Positions 1 to 8,519 of a stretch of DNA of 64,000 nt are shown piece by piece. Both the position numbers and the translations under genes were made by a program. Source of the stretch: Enterococcus faecalis_A (GTDB lineage: Bacteria > Bacillota > Bacilli > Lactobacillales > Enterococcaceae); NCBI GenBank assembly GCA_051295955.1, contig JBPDWA010000003.1, positions 1-64,000 of the forward strand, given 5' to 3'. The notes beneath the pieces are model-generated. The model made no database searches. It saw nothing but the letters and a program-made list of their open reading frames with translations, and was not told the DNA's origin. Within the stretch, counting starts at the first letter, position 1, and every line of letters begins with the position of its first letter.

Positions 1-1
1 G

Positions 2-253
2 TTATGGAGCCAGACAAAATCAGATGCGCAACACTGGGGAGAACATTTAGCAGCAATCGAAGAATTAGAGGCGTTAGAAGCAGGAAACGCAACAGAACGG
101 TCAATTGTTCAAGACCCAGTAGAAGAGACGGAAAAATCGCTATCCGTATTAAAGGCATCAGAGGAAGAATTATCTATACTATTAGGAAACATAGAAAAAG
201 CGATAGAAAGCCAAGTGGCTTTGGATAAAGAGTTAGCTAATTATTTATTTTAG
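2..253 (+). CDS. Small helical type VII secretion accessory protein (Lap-like), 5' truncated
   Basis: The open frame runs in from the window edge and stops at 251-253, leaving 83 residues without the N terminus. The sequence is acidic and almost wholly helix-forming (…EELEALEAGNATERS…, …EEELSILLGNIEKAIESQ…), with no signal peptide or membrane segment. It ends 9 bp before the next gene, which looks like DUF3958. In Firmicutes type VIIb systems, small helical proteins of the DUF3130 and DUF3958 types are encoded together and deliver LXG toxins to the secretion machine. I infer the same role from that pairing. The DUF3130-type assignment is uncertain because the start is missing. A second frame with an ATG at position 4 covers the same DNA but is a shadow: its composition is arginine-rich and unlike a folded protein. 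Confidence 0.6.
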   Translation, partial: LWSQTKSDAQHWGEHLAAIEELEALEAGNATERSIVQDPVEETEKSLSVLKASEEELSILLGNIEKAIESQVALDKELANYLF

Positions 254-262
254 AGGTGACGT

Positions 263-628
263 ATGACAAAAGAGACACAAAGAAAATTAGAAGAAGCTGA
301 TCAAGCTTATCGAGCCAATCGCTTAAAGTTAGAGAACTATTTAGAAGAGATAAGCACTGATAATAGAAAATTCCAAGAGTATTTAGAAAATGTGTCTGAA
401 CAGATGACTATGACTCTTCGTCACTATGAAGAAGGGCATCAGGTGGATAGAAGCCAAATTTATTTTTTTTTAGAGAGAGAAAGTGAGACGTCTATTCAAC
501 ACTCAAGGAGTATTCAACGTCAATTAGAAGACCGGTTGGAAGAGAATCAAGCTTTATACGGTAAAAAAGTACGCCAATATAAAGAAGAAGCACTACTGGC
601 TAAAAAGGAGGCGAAAAAGTATGTTTGA
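263..628 (+). CDS. DUF3958-type protein, probable LXG-toxin targeting factor
   Basis: A 121-residue, highly charged, all-helical protein. An ATG follows a GAGGTGA ribosome site at 254-260. The chain alternates Glu/Lys/Arg/Gln-rich amphipathic heptads (for example RQLEDRLEENQALYGKK near the C terminus) with a central HYEEGHQVDRSQIYFFLERE stretch. Both match the DUF3958 pattern as I remember it. Known members of this family are Lap-type partners that bind the N-terminal LXG domain of type VIIb toxins and take them to the secretion channel. It lies 9 bp after another small helical gene and overlaps the next gene by 8 bp, so the three are probably translationally coupled. Normally an LXG toxin gene would follow, but none is seen here. 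Confidence 0.7.
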   Translation: MTKETQRKLEEADQAYRANRLKLENYLEEISTDNRKFQEYLENVSEQMTMTLRHYEEGHQVDRSQIYFFLERESETSIQHSRSIQRQLEDRLEENQALYGKKVRQYKEEALLAKKEAKKYV

Positions 629-920
629 TGATGTCCTGAGTGGCGTTGGTGATACAATTGATGATGCCAAAGAAGCCCTAGCGGAACAACGTAAAAGTGT
701 AGAAAAATGGCTCATCCAGTCATTAGTTGCCCGTCCAAGTCATTCCACTTCTGAAACAAGAAAAACGTTAACCAAAGAGAGGAAAAAACAAGGAAAAGAA
801 ATATTAAAACAAGTAAGTAGCTCATATAAAAGTAGTTTTTCTTCCTCTGCAAAGGGACAATGGGTCGATTCTGCCAAAGAAGGAGTTCAAAAAGTGACAG
901 ATACTTTCGAGACCTTGTGA
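621..920 (+). CDS. Small hypothetical protein of the type VII accessory cluster
   Basis: A 99-residue protein whose ATG lies inside the end of the DUF3958-type gene (8-bp overlap), preceded by an AAAAAGGAGG site at 602-611. I do not recognise the family. The N terminus (MFDDVLSGVGDTIDDAKEAL) is acidic. The middle is basic and Ser/Thr/Lys-rich, and the C terminus is again helical. No signal peptide or membrane span is seen. Its position suggests a third component of the same secretion module, either another targeting factor or what is left of the N-terminal part of a secreted substrate. It does not show the usual LXG domain opening. The DNA downstream is non-coding or decayed, so the cluster seems to end here. 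Confidence 0.55.
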   Translation: MFDDVLSGVGDTIDDAKEALAEQRKSVEKWLIQSLVARPSHSTSETRKTLTKERKKQGKEILKQVSSSYKSSFSSSAKGQWVDSAKEGVQKVTDTFETL

Positions 921-923
921 TAG

Positions 924-1129
924 TGTAAAAGCTATATTTGTAACTTATTTGTCAATATCAACGTTTTTTTGTTGATTGCTTTTCTTTTTACTTATAAAAG
1001 ATAGAAGTATTTCCAGAGATAACGTGGAAATCTCCTGAAATATTGGTATTGATAGGATTTGGAATTTTGCTTGTTGGGGTAGAAGCGACCATGAATGTTA
1101 TAAGCAGTATTATAATTGATATGGTCTAG
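924..1129 (+). pseudogene. Possible frameshifted remnant of a small two-span membrane protein
   Basis: Two short open stretches in different frames adjoin. The first, 924-1004, ends with a hydrophobic segment (VNINVFLLIAFLFTYK). The second, 998-1129, reads …SPEILVLIGFGILLVGVE… and stops at 1127-1129. Together they would give two transmembrane helices if a single frameshift near 998-1004 were repaired. No convincing start codon or ribosome site is present. Toxin clusters of this type often end in small membrane immunity proteins, so a decayed immunity gene is possible. Chance hydrophobic AT-rich DNA is an equally good explanation. Confidence 0.22.
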
Positions 1130-1920
1130 CCTTTCTCTGAGGGCGGATGGATCATCACCATTATTTATTGGTAAAGCCACCAGAGAGTGTTTAAAGTCTT
1201 AGATTCTGATCTGTTTAAGTGTCGAGCTTCGTTCTATGACCTCAACGTACTTTCTAATGACCATGTAGCGTGCTAGTAGTCTAGGGCTAAATTGGAAGAC
1301 TTGAAGCTTTTCTGGTTCCGTTGCGTATTCTTTCTTTAGGAAGCTCTCTGTTTGTTCTTTTTCTGTCCCAGTGACTTTGTGCACTAAAAGTGTGGGACGG
1401 TTTGTTATTTGTTAAGTAGCCATCCTATACATATTATTTCTTGATAGTTCTCTTAGATACTCCATCGATCATACAAGCATCTACGTTTGAAATAATTCAT
1501 CTAATCAAAGTGAGCAAAGGAGATACGAGGGTAGCAATCATCTAATTAAAATCTCCAAAAAAACACTGGACAAGCTTAGGGATAGAGAGTATAACTTACA
1601 TGTGGAAGTGTGCAGAAAAATAGAGTTTCTATATAATATCTTTAAAAGACGCACTCATAACTCGTTTAAATCAGTATAGCTTTGTTTAATGGAACAGCAC
1701 TGATAAGAGCAGTAAAACGCTTAATCTGTAATCTGCATTTGAAAAGTTACAGCGCAGCGAATATCGCAAGATGTTAAAGTCAGCTGCCCTTACTGGAGTG
1801 TCACTGATTGTTCGTTGTTTAGTTTGTTTAGTAAAGACAACACAGCAACTCATTACAACATTGTACTTTTTATGGAAACGTAGCGCTTTATGGAAAGACT
1901 TGTGCAAAGAACTGGCTCTT
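1130..1920. other. Intergenic stretch without a recognisable gene
   Basis: About 800 bp with frequent stops on both strands. Short minus-strand frames at 1199-1384 and 1686-1907 lack convincing ribosome sites and resemble nothing I know. The stretch sits between the type VII accessory genes and a conserved chromosomal gene, so I read it as decayed accessory DNA. Confidence 0.4.
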
Positions 1921-1948
1921 TGAGGCTCAGTTCCTTGAGCTTTTTTTT
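1921..1948 (+). terminator. Rho-independent terminator-like hairpin
   Basis: GCTCA and TGAGC arms (1925-1929 and 1936-1940) surround a short loop, followed by eight T. The stem is short. It would stop transcription entering from the decayed region before the CNNM/CorC gene. Confidence 0.45.
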
Positions 1949-2036
1949 CTGCTGATTTTACAAAAGATCACTTTTGTATTCGCTCATTTCTTCAAGAAAA
2001 CGTATAATAGGATAAGTAGAAATGGGAGTGTGAAAA

Positions 2037-3356
2037 ATGATTGTATTTAATTTTTTGCTTTTATTTTTAATGATTGCGATAACGGCTTTTTTCGTAGCAA
2101 GTGAATTTGCTTTGGTGAAGATTCGGCCTTCTCGCTTAGAACAATTAAAAGGAGACGGCGTAAAAAACGCCAAGCTGGCCATGCACGTTACCCATCATTT
2201 GGACGCTTATCTATCAGCTAGTCAGCTGGGAATTACTTTGACCGGATTGATTATCGGTTGGGTAGGGGAAGGCTCGGTGGCAAAGGCGCTACACCCGCTT
2301 TTAGGTCATTTGCCAATAAGTGCGGCCATCAGCCAAACGATTGCGATTGCTTTAGGATTTATTATCGTTACTTTTATCGATGTCGTCATCGGTGAATTGT
2401 TGCCTAAAAGTTATAGTATTGCGCAAACGGAAAAAGTAGTCTTGGCGATAGTTAAACCGCTGCATTATTTTTACAAAGTGATGTATCCGTTTATCTGGCT
2501 GTTAAATCACGCAGCTGCCGGCTTAGGTGAATTAGTCGGCATTCAATTAGTTGCCGAAGGAGAAGAAACACTGACACAAGAAGAATTACTGCTGGTGGCG
2601 GTGGATTCTTATAAAAAAGGCGAAATTAACCAAGATGAATATAAATATTTGGAAAATGTGTTTGAATTCGACGATACATTGGCTAAAGATATCCAAGTGG
2701 ATCGGACATCTATGGAAGTATTTGACGCTGCTGAGACAGTGGCCGAAGCTATTGAACATTCTTTAGCAAGAGGGCATACTCGTTATCCAGTGATCAAAGA
2801 ATCAAAGGATGATGTAATTGGCTATGTAACGTTGCCTCATCTGATTAAAGAATCTTTTAAGGATGCAACGGTTACAATTGAGCATCTAGTTGAAGAGCCG
2901 ATTGTTGCTCTAGAAACCATTCCCATCAAAAAACTATTGACGCAAATGCGACAGGAAGGAAAGCATATTGCTATTTTAAAAGATGAATACGGCGGTACCA
3001 GTGGCATGGTAACCATCGAAGACATCTTAGAAGAGCTAGTGGGAGATATCCGGGATGAAACTGACTTGGAAAAAGCTTTAATCGCCAAAAATAATGATGG
3101 CAGCTACATTGCTTCAGGTAAAATGACCTTAGATGACTTTCAACGGTATTTCAAAGTTAAAATACCAGCCTTTCAAAAATCCGAGATGAATACTTTAGCC
3201 GGCTTTATCGTCGAACAAGTTGGTAGCAAAGTAACCATTGGTGAAACCTTTAATTTTGGCCCTTTTTCTTTTGAAGTGATGGATTATGAACATGCTCATA
3301 TCGATTACTTTAAAGTAATCAAACTACCTAGAAAAACAAATAAAACCAAAAATTAA
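2037..3356 (+). CDS. CNNM/CorC (HlyC) family membrane protein, probable divalent-cation transporter
   Basis: A 439-residue protein of standard length for the family. The N-terminal half (about residues 1-190) is a DUF21/CNNM membrane domain. It opens with a hydrophobic helix and the motif VASEFALVKIRPSRLEQL, followed by further spans ending near ELLPKSYSIAQTE. A tandem CBS region follows (about 205-335, with TRYPVIKES and KDEYGGTSGMVTIEDILEEL). A C-terminal CorC_HlyC domain (about 350-430) is also present. Relatives such as bacterial CorC and MpfA export Mg2+ or other divalent ions, with nucleotide binding at the CBS pair. The start ATG follows GGGAGTG, and a TATAAT box lies at 2003-2008. It appears monocistronic. 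A GCCGTCAAGCAA/TTGCTGGGCGGC hairpin at 3486-3516 may terminate it, although its T tract is poor. The exact ion exported cannot be told from sequence. Confidence 0.88.
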   Translation: MIVFNFLLLFLMIAITAFFVASEFALVKIRPSRLEQLKGDGVKNAKLAMHVTHHLDAYLSASQLGITLTGLIIGWVGEGSVAKALHPLLGHLPISAAISQTIAIALGFIIVTFIDVVIGELLPKSYSIAQTEKVVLAIVKPLHYFYKVMYPFIWLLNHAAAGLGELVGIQLVAEGEETLTQEELLLVAVDSYKKGEINQDEYKYLENVFEFDDTLAKDIQVDRTSMEVFDAAETVAEAIEHSLARGHTRYPVIKESKDDVIGYVTLPHLIKESFKDATVTIEHLVEEPIVALETIPIKKLLTQMRQEGKHIAILKDEYGGTSGMVTIEDILEELVGDIRDETDLEKALIAKNNDGSYIASGKMTLDDFQRYFKVKIPAFQKSEMNTLAGFIVEQVGSKVTIGETFNFGPFSFEVMDYEHAHIDYFKVIKLPRKTNKTKN

Positions 3357-3596
3357 CGAAATTCGGACAGCAGTGAACATGCTCAGCTGTCAGCAGTAAA
3401 TCCGTTAGTCCGCACTACGCTAGTAGAGAAAATTAAGTCGAACTAATCGTAGTGAAGGGTATTGCTATCATTAGGTGTGATATTTGCCGTCAAGCAATCG
3501 TTGGTTGCTGGGCGGCTTTATCTAGTTCTTTTAAACTACTAAGCTGTTCTCTTGGTAGAGCACGGCGGTTCAGGGGTAGCTAATCGGTATATGCCC

Positions 3597-4346
3597 TTAT
3601 TCTTGATCTTCAATATTAGCTGAAAGCAAGTGAATAAATTGTTTGAAAAGTGAGGTAGCAGTAGCTATGCGCTTTTTATGGTCATCTGCTTGAGCATGCT
3701 CAAAAGTAGCCAAGTATTCCAATAAAGCCAATAACTGTTCTTTTTCTTCTGACCCCATATATGGTTGCTTTAAGAGTTCCATAACTGTTAAAAGGATGGA
3801 AGCATGAACTTCAGAAAAAGTATGAGTACTTAAAAGATGTTCCAGTTGAGGTAATAATTCTTGCCGGTAAATGGAATTATTTTCAATTTTATACAAAGGT
3901 GTGTCTTCAAGAAGCAGTACTGGTTCTGCTACCATCGCTTCCGGATAGCGATCGGCAGGATCAATTGCTGGTGCCACATAAAGCTTTTTAGCGATTGTTA
4001 AAATCTGTAAGTCGTCAGTGTAAGAAATATGTTCCCGTTTAAGTATCAACAATAGCATATCCATAAATTCAGCATGCGCCAGCTTTTCCGGTTCAATTAC
4101 GTCCTTTAAGAGCTGATACACATATCCTTCAAAATCACCATACATAAGCCATTCAACTGTAGTATTTCCTAAGATGGCAATCTTTTCTAACCGTTCCTTA
4201 TTGGGCAGATTGTTGCCTTTCTCCCAATTATTCACGGTACTAGCGCTTGAAGTTCCTACTAATTTGGCCATCGTAGCCATTGAATATTTGTGTTGCTTGC
4301 GAATCTGGCGAATTCGTTGACCAGCCGCCTCTAGATTTACTTTCAC
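3597..4346 (-). CDS. XRE-family transcriptional regulator
   Basis: A 249-residue protein. I start it at the GTG whose codon is 4344-4346, because a full AAAGGAGG site lies just upstream on the minus strand. A longer frame from 4418 would put that site inside the gene. Residues about 6-65 form a helix-turn-helix of the XRE/Cro type (AAGQRIRQIRKQHKYSMATM, then STVNNWEKGNNLPNKERLEK). The C-terminal ~180 residues are helical and of unknown function, possibly a ligand or dimerisation domain. It is transcribed divergently from an unknown gene starting at 4618, with a 270-bp AT-rich region between them, the usual layout for a local regulator and its target. The target and signal are not known. Confidence 0.82.
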   Translation of the reverse strand: MKVNLEAAGQRIRQIRKQHKYSMATMAKLVGTSSASTVNNWEKGNNLPNKERLEKIAILGNTTVEWLMYGDFEGYVYQLLKDVIEPEKLAHAEFMDMLLLILKREHISYTDDLQILTIAKKLYVAPAIDPADRYPEAMVAEPVLLLEDTPLYKIENNSIYRQELLPQLEHLLSTHTFSEVHASILLTVMELLKQPYMGSEEKEQLLALLEYLATFEHAQADDHKKRIATATSLFKQFIHLLSANIEDQE

Positions 4347-4617
4347 GAAAAAGCCTCCTTTGTTCTTGTCATCAAAATTATAGCACATTTTATCATAAAA
4401 ATCCCGTTTTTTTTTCATTTACCCTTGATTGCTTTTCTGTCTCATGCTATAGTTGTTATACCGAAAAAAATTCAATAGAAAGTGGAGACAGTAGAAAAAA
4501 GAAGTCGTTGTTTTTTGTAAAAAGACAGATTCTTGGTTCTCGAAATAGAAATACGCAAAAATTCTATATATTTTTTTAAAATGGTGGATTTTTTTCAAAA
4601 ATATTAAAGGAGTGGAA

Positions 4618-5184
4618 ATGATGCGTAAATCTATGAAAACAGAAGAGTGGAAAAACCAGCGGCTTCATCAATTTTTCGCAAAACTAAACGGTGAATTGCC
4701 CCAAATTACGGAAGATCAGCAGGTGGAAGCGTGCTGCTTGTCTCAGTATGAACAGTTTGTAGCAATTACTTTTAGCGCCAATATCCTGTTAAAAGGAGTA
4801 GACTACGCCAACCGGATTTACAATCATATTGTCAAGGTGGAATGTACTCGCCTAAGCAAGGAAATCGTTAAGCAGCCAATGAATCCTGCCATGAAAGAAA
4901 AAATGCTTCTTAACATTCAGAAGAAGAAAAAAGAGTTGCTCATTCATTCTCCTTTAGGCACTGTAGGAGAAAGCATTGCCTTATTTTACCAAACTACTGG
5001 CGGTATGAAGGAAAAATATGCGCCTACTAGAAAAGCAGTTAAACGAATCTTCTTGGATTTGCATCATGAGGAGAAGAAGAAATATTTTCGTTATTTGATT
5101 GATCGTTGGCATATGTATCGCCTTTTGCGACAACAAAAACGTCAATACCGTAAATGGCTTTTAAAAAGCTATATCTGGCATTAA
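4618..5184 (+). CDS. Hypothetical basic helical protein divergent from the XRE regulator
   Basis: A 188-residue protein that I do not recognise. Two adjacent ATG codons (4618 and 4621) follow an AAAGGAG site at 4606-4612. Either fits, whereas the in-frame GTG at 4612 overlaps the ribosome site and is unlikely. The chain is rich in Lys, Arg, Gln and Glu, has no signal peptide or clear membrane helix, and ends in a strongly basic tail (RLLRQQKRQYRKWLLKSYIW). A pair of Cys sits near residue 38 (EACCLSQYEQF). The basic C terminus could touch nucleic acid or membrane, but that is speculation. The divergent XRE gene suggests they are co-regulated. No clear terminator is seen before copB. Confidence 0.6.
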   Translation: MMRKSMKTEEWKNQRLHQFFAKLNGELPQITEDQQVEACCLSQYEQFVAITFSANILLKGVDYANRIYNHIVKVECTRLSKEIVKQPMNPAMKEKMLLNIQKKKKELLIHSPLGTVGESIALFYQTTGGMKEKYAPTRKAVKRIFLDLHHEEKKKYFRYLIDRWHMYRLLRQQKRQYRKWLLKSYIWH

Positions 5185-5302
5185 CATCTCGTTATAGCTC
5201 CTCTATCAGTGAAAGAAGCAATCATTTTTAAGGCAGCTTAAGTTGTGCTAAGCTAACCTTGAGAAGCAATTTTACGATTACTGGTAAGAGGAAGGGGATT
5301 TT

Positions 5303-7429
5303 ATGACGAAAAAAGAAATGTCTGAATCAGAAGCGATGAAAAAGGAACGACACCCACAACATCATGAGTCAAAAGATCATCAAACAGCTACGCATGAGAT
5401 GAATCCTACAAGTCATTCAATGGCTGCCATGGATCATGGATCTGGAAACATGGACGGTATGGATCATTCCATGCACATGGGCAACTTTAAACAAAAATTT
5501 TGGCTTTCCCTGGTCTTAGCGCTCCCAATTATTAGCTTATCGCCGATGATGGGGCTGCACTTGCCCTTTCAGTTTACCTTTCCAGGTTCTGACTGGGTCG
5601 TATTGATTTTGGCCACTATTCTGTTTTTTTATGGTGGCCAACCATTTTTAAAGGGCGCCAAAATGGAATTCACTCAAAAAAATCCGGCAATGATGACATT
5701 GATTGCGATGGGAATTACGGTATCGTATCTTTATAGTTTATACGCTTTTATCGCCAATCATTTTTGGCATACGCAGCATGTGATGGATTTTTTCTGGGAA
5801 TTAGCCACCTTGATTGTTATTATGCTTTTAGGGCACTGGATTGAAATGAATGCTTTGGCTAATGCCGGTGATGCTTTAAAAAAAATGGCGGAGCTACTGC
5901 CCAGCACAGTTACTCGTCTTACAGATCAAGGGGAAGCAGAAGTCCCTTTAACTGACATTCAAATAGGCGATCGGTTGCTGGTACGTGCTGGCGATAAAAT
6001 TCCAGCAGACGGTAAAATACTCAAAGGCACGACTTCAGTGGATGAGTCGATGGTAACTGGTGAGTCTAAAACAGTCAAAAAACAAGTTGGTGCAACAGTT
6101 ATCGGCGGGTCAGTTAATGGTAGCGGAACATTGGAACTTTCAGTAACTGGTACCGGAGCAAGCGGCTATCTCTCTAAAGTGATGAACTTAGTGAAACAAG
6201 CCCAATCGGAAAAATCCAAACTAGAATCAATCTCAGATAAAGTGGCAAAATGGCTTTTTTATATCGCTCTTCTTGTAGGTCTGCTGGCTTTTATTGTTTG
6301 GCTACTGTTGACCAAAAATCTGGCTGCTGCTTTTGAAAGAATGGTGACGGTGTTTATCATCGCCTGTCCTCACGCACTGGGGTTAGCGATTCCGCTAGTC
6401 ATCGCTCGTAGTACCTCTATTGCCGCCAAGCATGGTCTTTTGTTGAAAAATCGTAACGCCTTAGAGCAAGCGAATAACCTTCAAGCTGTTTTGTTAGACA
6501 AAACCGGCACCTTAACAGAAGGAAAATTTACAGTTACAGGTGTAGAGCGATTAGTAACTGATTATTCTGAGACGGAAGTTTTGCAATATATCGGAGCATT
6601 AGAAAAAAAAGCAAACCATCCTTTAGCTCTTGGAATTGTAAATTTTTTAAAAGAACAAGGCATCGTTCCATATGAATCGAGTGATGTTCAAAATATGTCC
6701 GGTATTGGTATTAAAGGAATTGTGCGGAATCAGCAAGTTCAGATCGTCAATGAAAAAGAAGTACGTCGTTTGCAGCTATCCGTTGAGAAACAGCGGATGA
6801 ACAGTTATCGAGCGCAAGGGAATACTTTGAGTTTTTTGATTATCGACCGACAATTAGTCGCTTTTATTGCTTTGGGAGATAAAGTAAAAGGCGAAGCGAA
6901 AGCTTTTGTGCAAGCGTTAAAACAACAAGAAATTACGCCAGTCATGCTAACTGGGGACAACCAAACTGCTGCTCAAGCAGTGGCTGATTATTTAAGTATT
7001 GATGACTATTACGCTGAATTGTTACCAGAAGCCAAGGAACAAATTGTCCAAAAATATTTACAGGCAGGTCGCAAAGTGATGATGGTAGGTGATGGAATTA
7101 ATGACGCACCTAGTTTAGCTAGAGCAACGATTGGTGTCGCAATTGGAGCCGGCACTGACGTCGCAATTGATTCGGCAGAAGTTGTCTTAACCGATAGTGA
7201 TCCACGAGATATTCTACGCTTTTTAGATTTGGCTCAGCAAACTCATCGGAAAATGATTCAGAATCTTTGGTGGGGGGCTGGATATAATATTGTGGCAATT
7301 CCATTGGCAGCCGGTGTTTTAGCTCCCTTTGGCATAATATTGAATCCGGCAGTTGGCGCGGTGTTGATGTCTTTAAGTACCATTATTGTGGCTTTCAATG
7401 CTATGACATTAAAAATCCATGATGAGTAA
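5303..7429 (+). CDS. copB: Copper-exporting P1B-type ATPase CopB
   Basis: A 708-residue heavy-metal P-type ATPase. The cytoplasmic N terminus is a His/Met-rich metal-binding tail (AAMDHGSGNMDGMDHSMHM) in place of a CxxC domain, as in E. hirae CopB. The core shows the actuator TGES loop (about residue 253) and the ion-binding CPH motif (ACPHALGLAIP, about 353). It also shows the phosphorylation loop DKTGTLT (about 398) and the hinge GDGINDAPS. CPH rather than CPC is the mark of the CopB subclass, which exports Cu+ (and Ag+) from the cytosol. The ATG follows GAGGAAGGGG. In E. hirae copB sits in a copYZAB operon under the CopY repressor. Here no copY, copZ or copA is adjacent, and I see no TACAnnTGTA cop box in the upstream 120 bp. 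Confidence 0.92.
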   Translation: MTKKEMSESEAMKKERHPQHHESKDHQTATHEMNPTSHSMAAMDHGSGNMDGMDHSMHMGNFKQKFWLSLVLALPIISLSPMMGLHLPFQFTFPGSDWVVLILATILFFYGGQPFLKGAKMEFTQKNPAMMTLIAMGITVSYLYSLYAFIANHFWHTQHVMDFFWELATLIVIMLLGHWIEMNALANAGDALKKMAELLPSTVTRLTDQGEAEVPLTDIQIGDRLLVRAGDKIPADGKILKGTTSVDESMVTGESKTVKKQVGATVIGGSVNGSGTLELSVTGTGASGYLSKVMNLVKQAQSEKSKLESISDKVAKWLFYIALLVGLLAFIVWLLLTKNLAAAFERMVTVFIIACPHALGLAIPLVIARSTSIAAKHGLLLKNRNALEQANNLQAVLLDKTGTLTEGKFTVTGVERLVTDYSETEVLQYIGALEKKANHPLALGIVNFLKEQGIVPYESSDVQNMSGIGIKGIVRNQQVQIVNEKEVRRLQLSVEKQRMNSYRAQGNTLSFLIIDRQLVAFIALGDKVKGEAKAFVQALKQQEITPVMLTGDNQTAAQAVADYLSIDDYYAELLPEAKEQIVQKYLQAGRKVMMVGDGINDAPSLARATIGVAIGAGTDVAIDSAEVVLTDSDPRDILRFLDLAQQTHRKMIQNLWWGAGYNIVAIPLAAGVLAPFGIILNPAVGAVLMSLSTIIVAFNAMTLKIHDE

Positions 7430-7550
7430 ATCTTGCTTTAGCGATTCTACTTTCAAAGGGAAAATCGGCACTGTCCATTATTTATGACCTCTTTTACTTT
7501 TAAAAGTGTGCCAATGTCCTTACTGTGAGCCATTAGAAAGGAGTGTAAAA

Positions 7551-8519
7551 ATGAAACAATTGCGTTATGGAATTATGAGTGCTGCCCAAATTGTCTCGCG
7601 CTTTGTGGCTGGTGTACGTGCTAGCCATTGGGGGAGCGTGGCAGCTATTGCTTCCGGATCTTTGACAAAAGCCCAAGCTTTAGCTGATGAGTTAATGATT
7701 TCGGTGGCATATGGCAGTTATGAAGAACTTTGTCAAGATGAATCTATTGATATCATTTATATTCCGACTTACAATCAAGGGCATTATTCAGCGGCTAAGC
7801 TGGCTCTTTCTTATAAAAAACCAGTCTTATTAGAAAAGCCATTTACCTTAAAAGCAGCTGAAGCTCAAGAGCTGTTTGACCTTGCTCGCACACAAGGTGT
7901 TTTTTTAATGGAAGCTCAAAAGTCTGTATTTTTGCCGATTACTCTGAAAGTGCAACAGGCTATTCAACAAGGAGCGATTGGTACCGTTCAGTGGGTACAG
8001 TCTGTTACTTCATATTCCAATATTGATCATCTGCGTTGGTTTCACTCTATCGAAGCGGGTGGGGGAGCGCTACATGGCTCTGGCAGTTACCCGCTGCAAT
8101 ATATGCAATTTGTGCTTAACCAATCGATTCAGTCATTGACTGGCACGGCGACTTGTCCACCGGGGCAAACAGATACCCAGTGTAACTTAGCTTTGCAGTT
8201 CACCGATCAAACATTAGCCAATGCTTTTATTACGGTAAATTTAGATCTGCCCAGTGAAATGATTTTCTTTGGTACAAAAGGGCAAATTCGGATCCCGTCT
8301 TTTTGGAAAGCTCAACGGGCCTATTATACTAATGCTCAAGGACAGGAAGAGGAATGGGTCGCTTCTTTTGACAGTGAATTTGTTTTTGAAGTGAACCATG
8401 TGAATAATTGTCTGCAAAAAGGCATGCTAACTAGCCCAATTATGCCACCGACTCTAACTATTGCTACAGTTAGACAAGTGGAAGCCTGCTATGACGAGTG
8501 GTTAACTACTGATAGCTAG
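7551..8519 (+). CDS. Gfo/Idh/MocA family NAD(P)-dependent oxidoreductase
   Basis: A 322-residue protein. The start ATG at 7551 is preceded by GAAAGGAGTG. An in-frame extension to 7506 would place that site within the gene and adds a Cys-rich stretch with no family match. The N-terminal Rossmann half (about residues 1-120) carries RYGIMSAAQIVSRFVAGVRA and the characteristic EKPF motif (VLLEKPFTLKA), whose Lys helps catalysis in this family. The C-terminal half is the α/β substrate domain with GGGALHGSGSYPLQ. Members oxidise or reduce sugars, inositols or dihydrodiols. The substrate is not deducible. The gene stands alone between copB and a long intergenic region, so neighbours give no help. 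Confidence 0.85.
   Translation: MKQLRYGIMSAAQIVSRFVAGVRASHWGSVAAIASGSLTKAQALADELMISVAYGSYEELCQDESIDIIYIPTYNQGHYSAAKLALSYKKPVLLEKPFTLKAAEAQELFDLARTQGVFLMEAQKSVFLPITLKVQQAIQQGAIGTVQWVQSVTSYSNIDHLRWFHSIEAGGGALHGSGSYPLQYMQFVLNQSIQSLTGTATCPPGQTDTQCNLALQFTDQTLANAFITVNLDLPSEMIFFGTKGQIRIPSFWKAQRAYYTNAQGQEEEWVASFDSEFVFEVNHVNNCLQKGMLTSPIMPPTLTIATVRQVEACYDEWLTTDS

Noticed and set aside
4..228. 74-codon plus-strand frame starting at ATG 4
   Set aside because: It is arginine-rich and overlaps the real frame 2-253, which ends just before the next gene's ribosome site and has typical helical composition.
992..1384. Two short minus-strand frames with coding-looking composition
   Set aside because: There are no ribosome sites and no family resemblance. 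The first is antisense to the hydrophobic fragment at 998-1129.
5185..5302. CopY operator (TACAnnTGTA) before copB
   Set aside because: The motif is not present in the interval.
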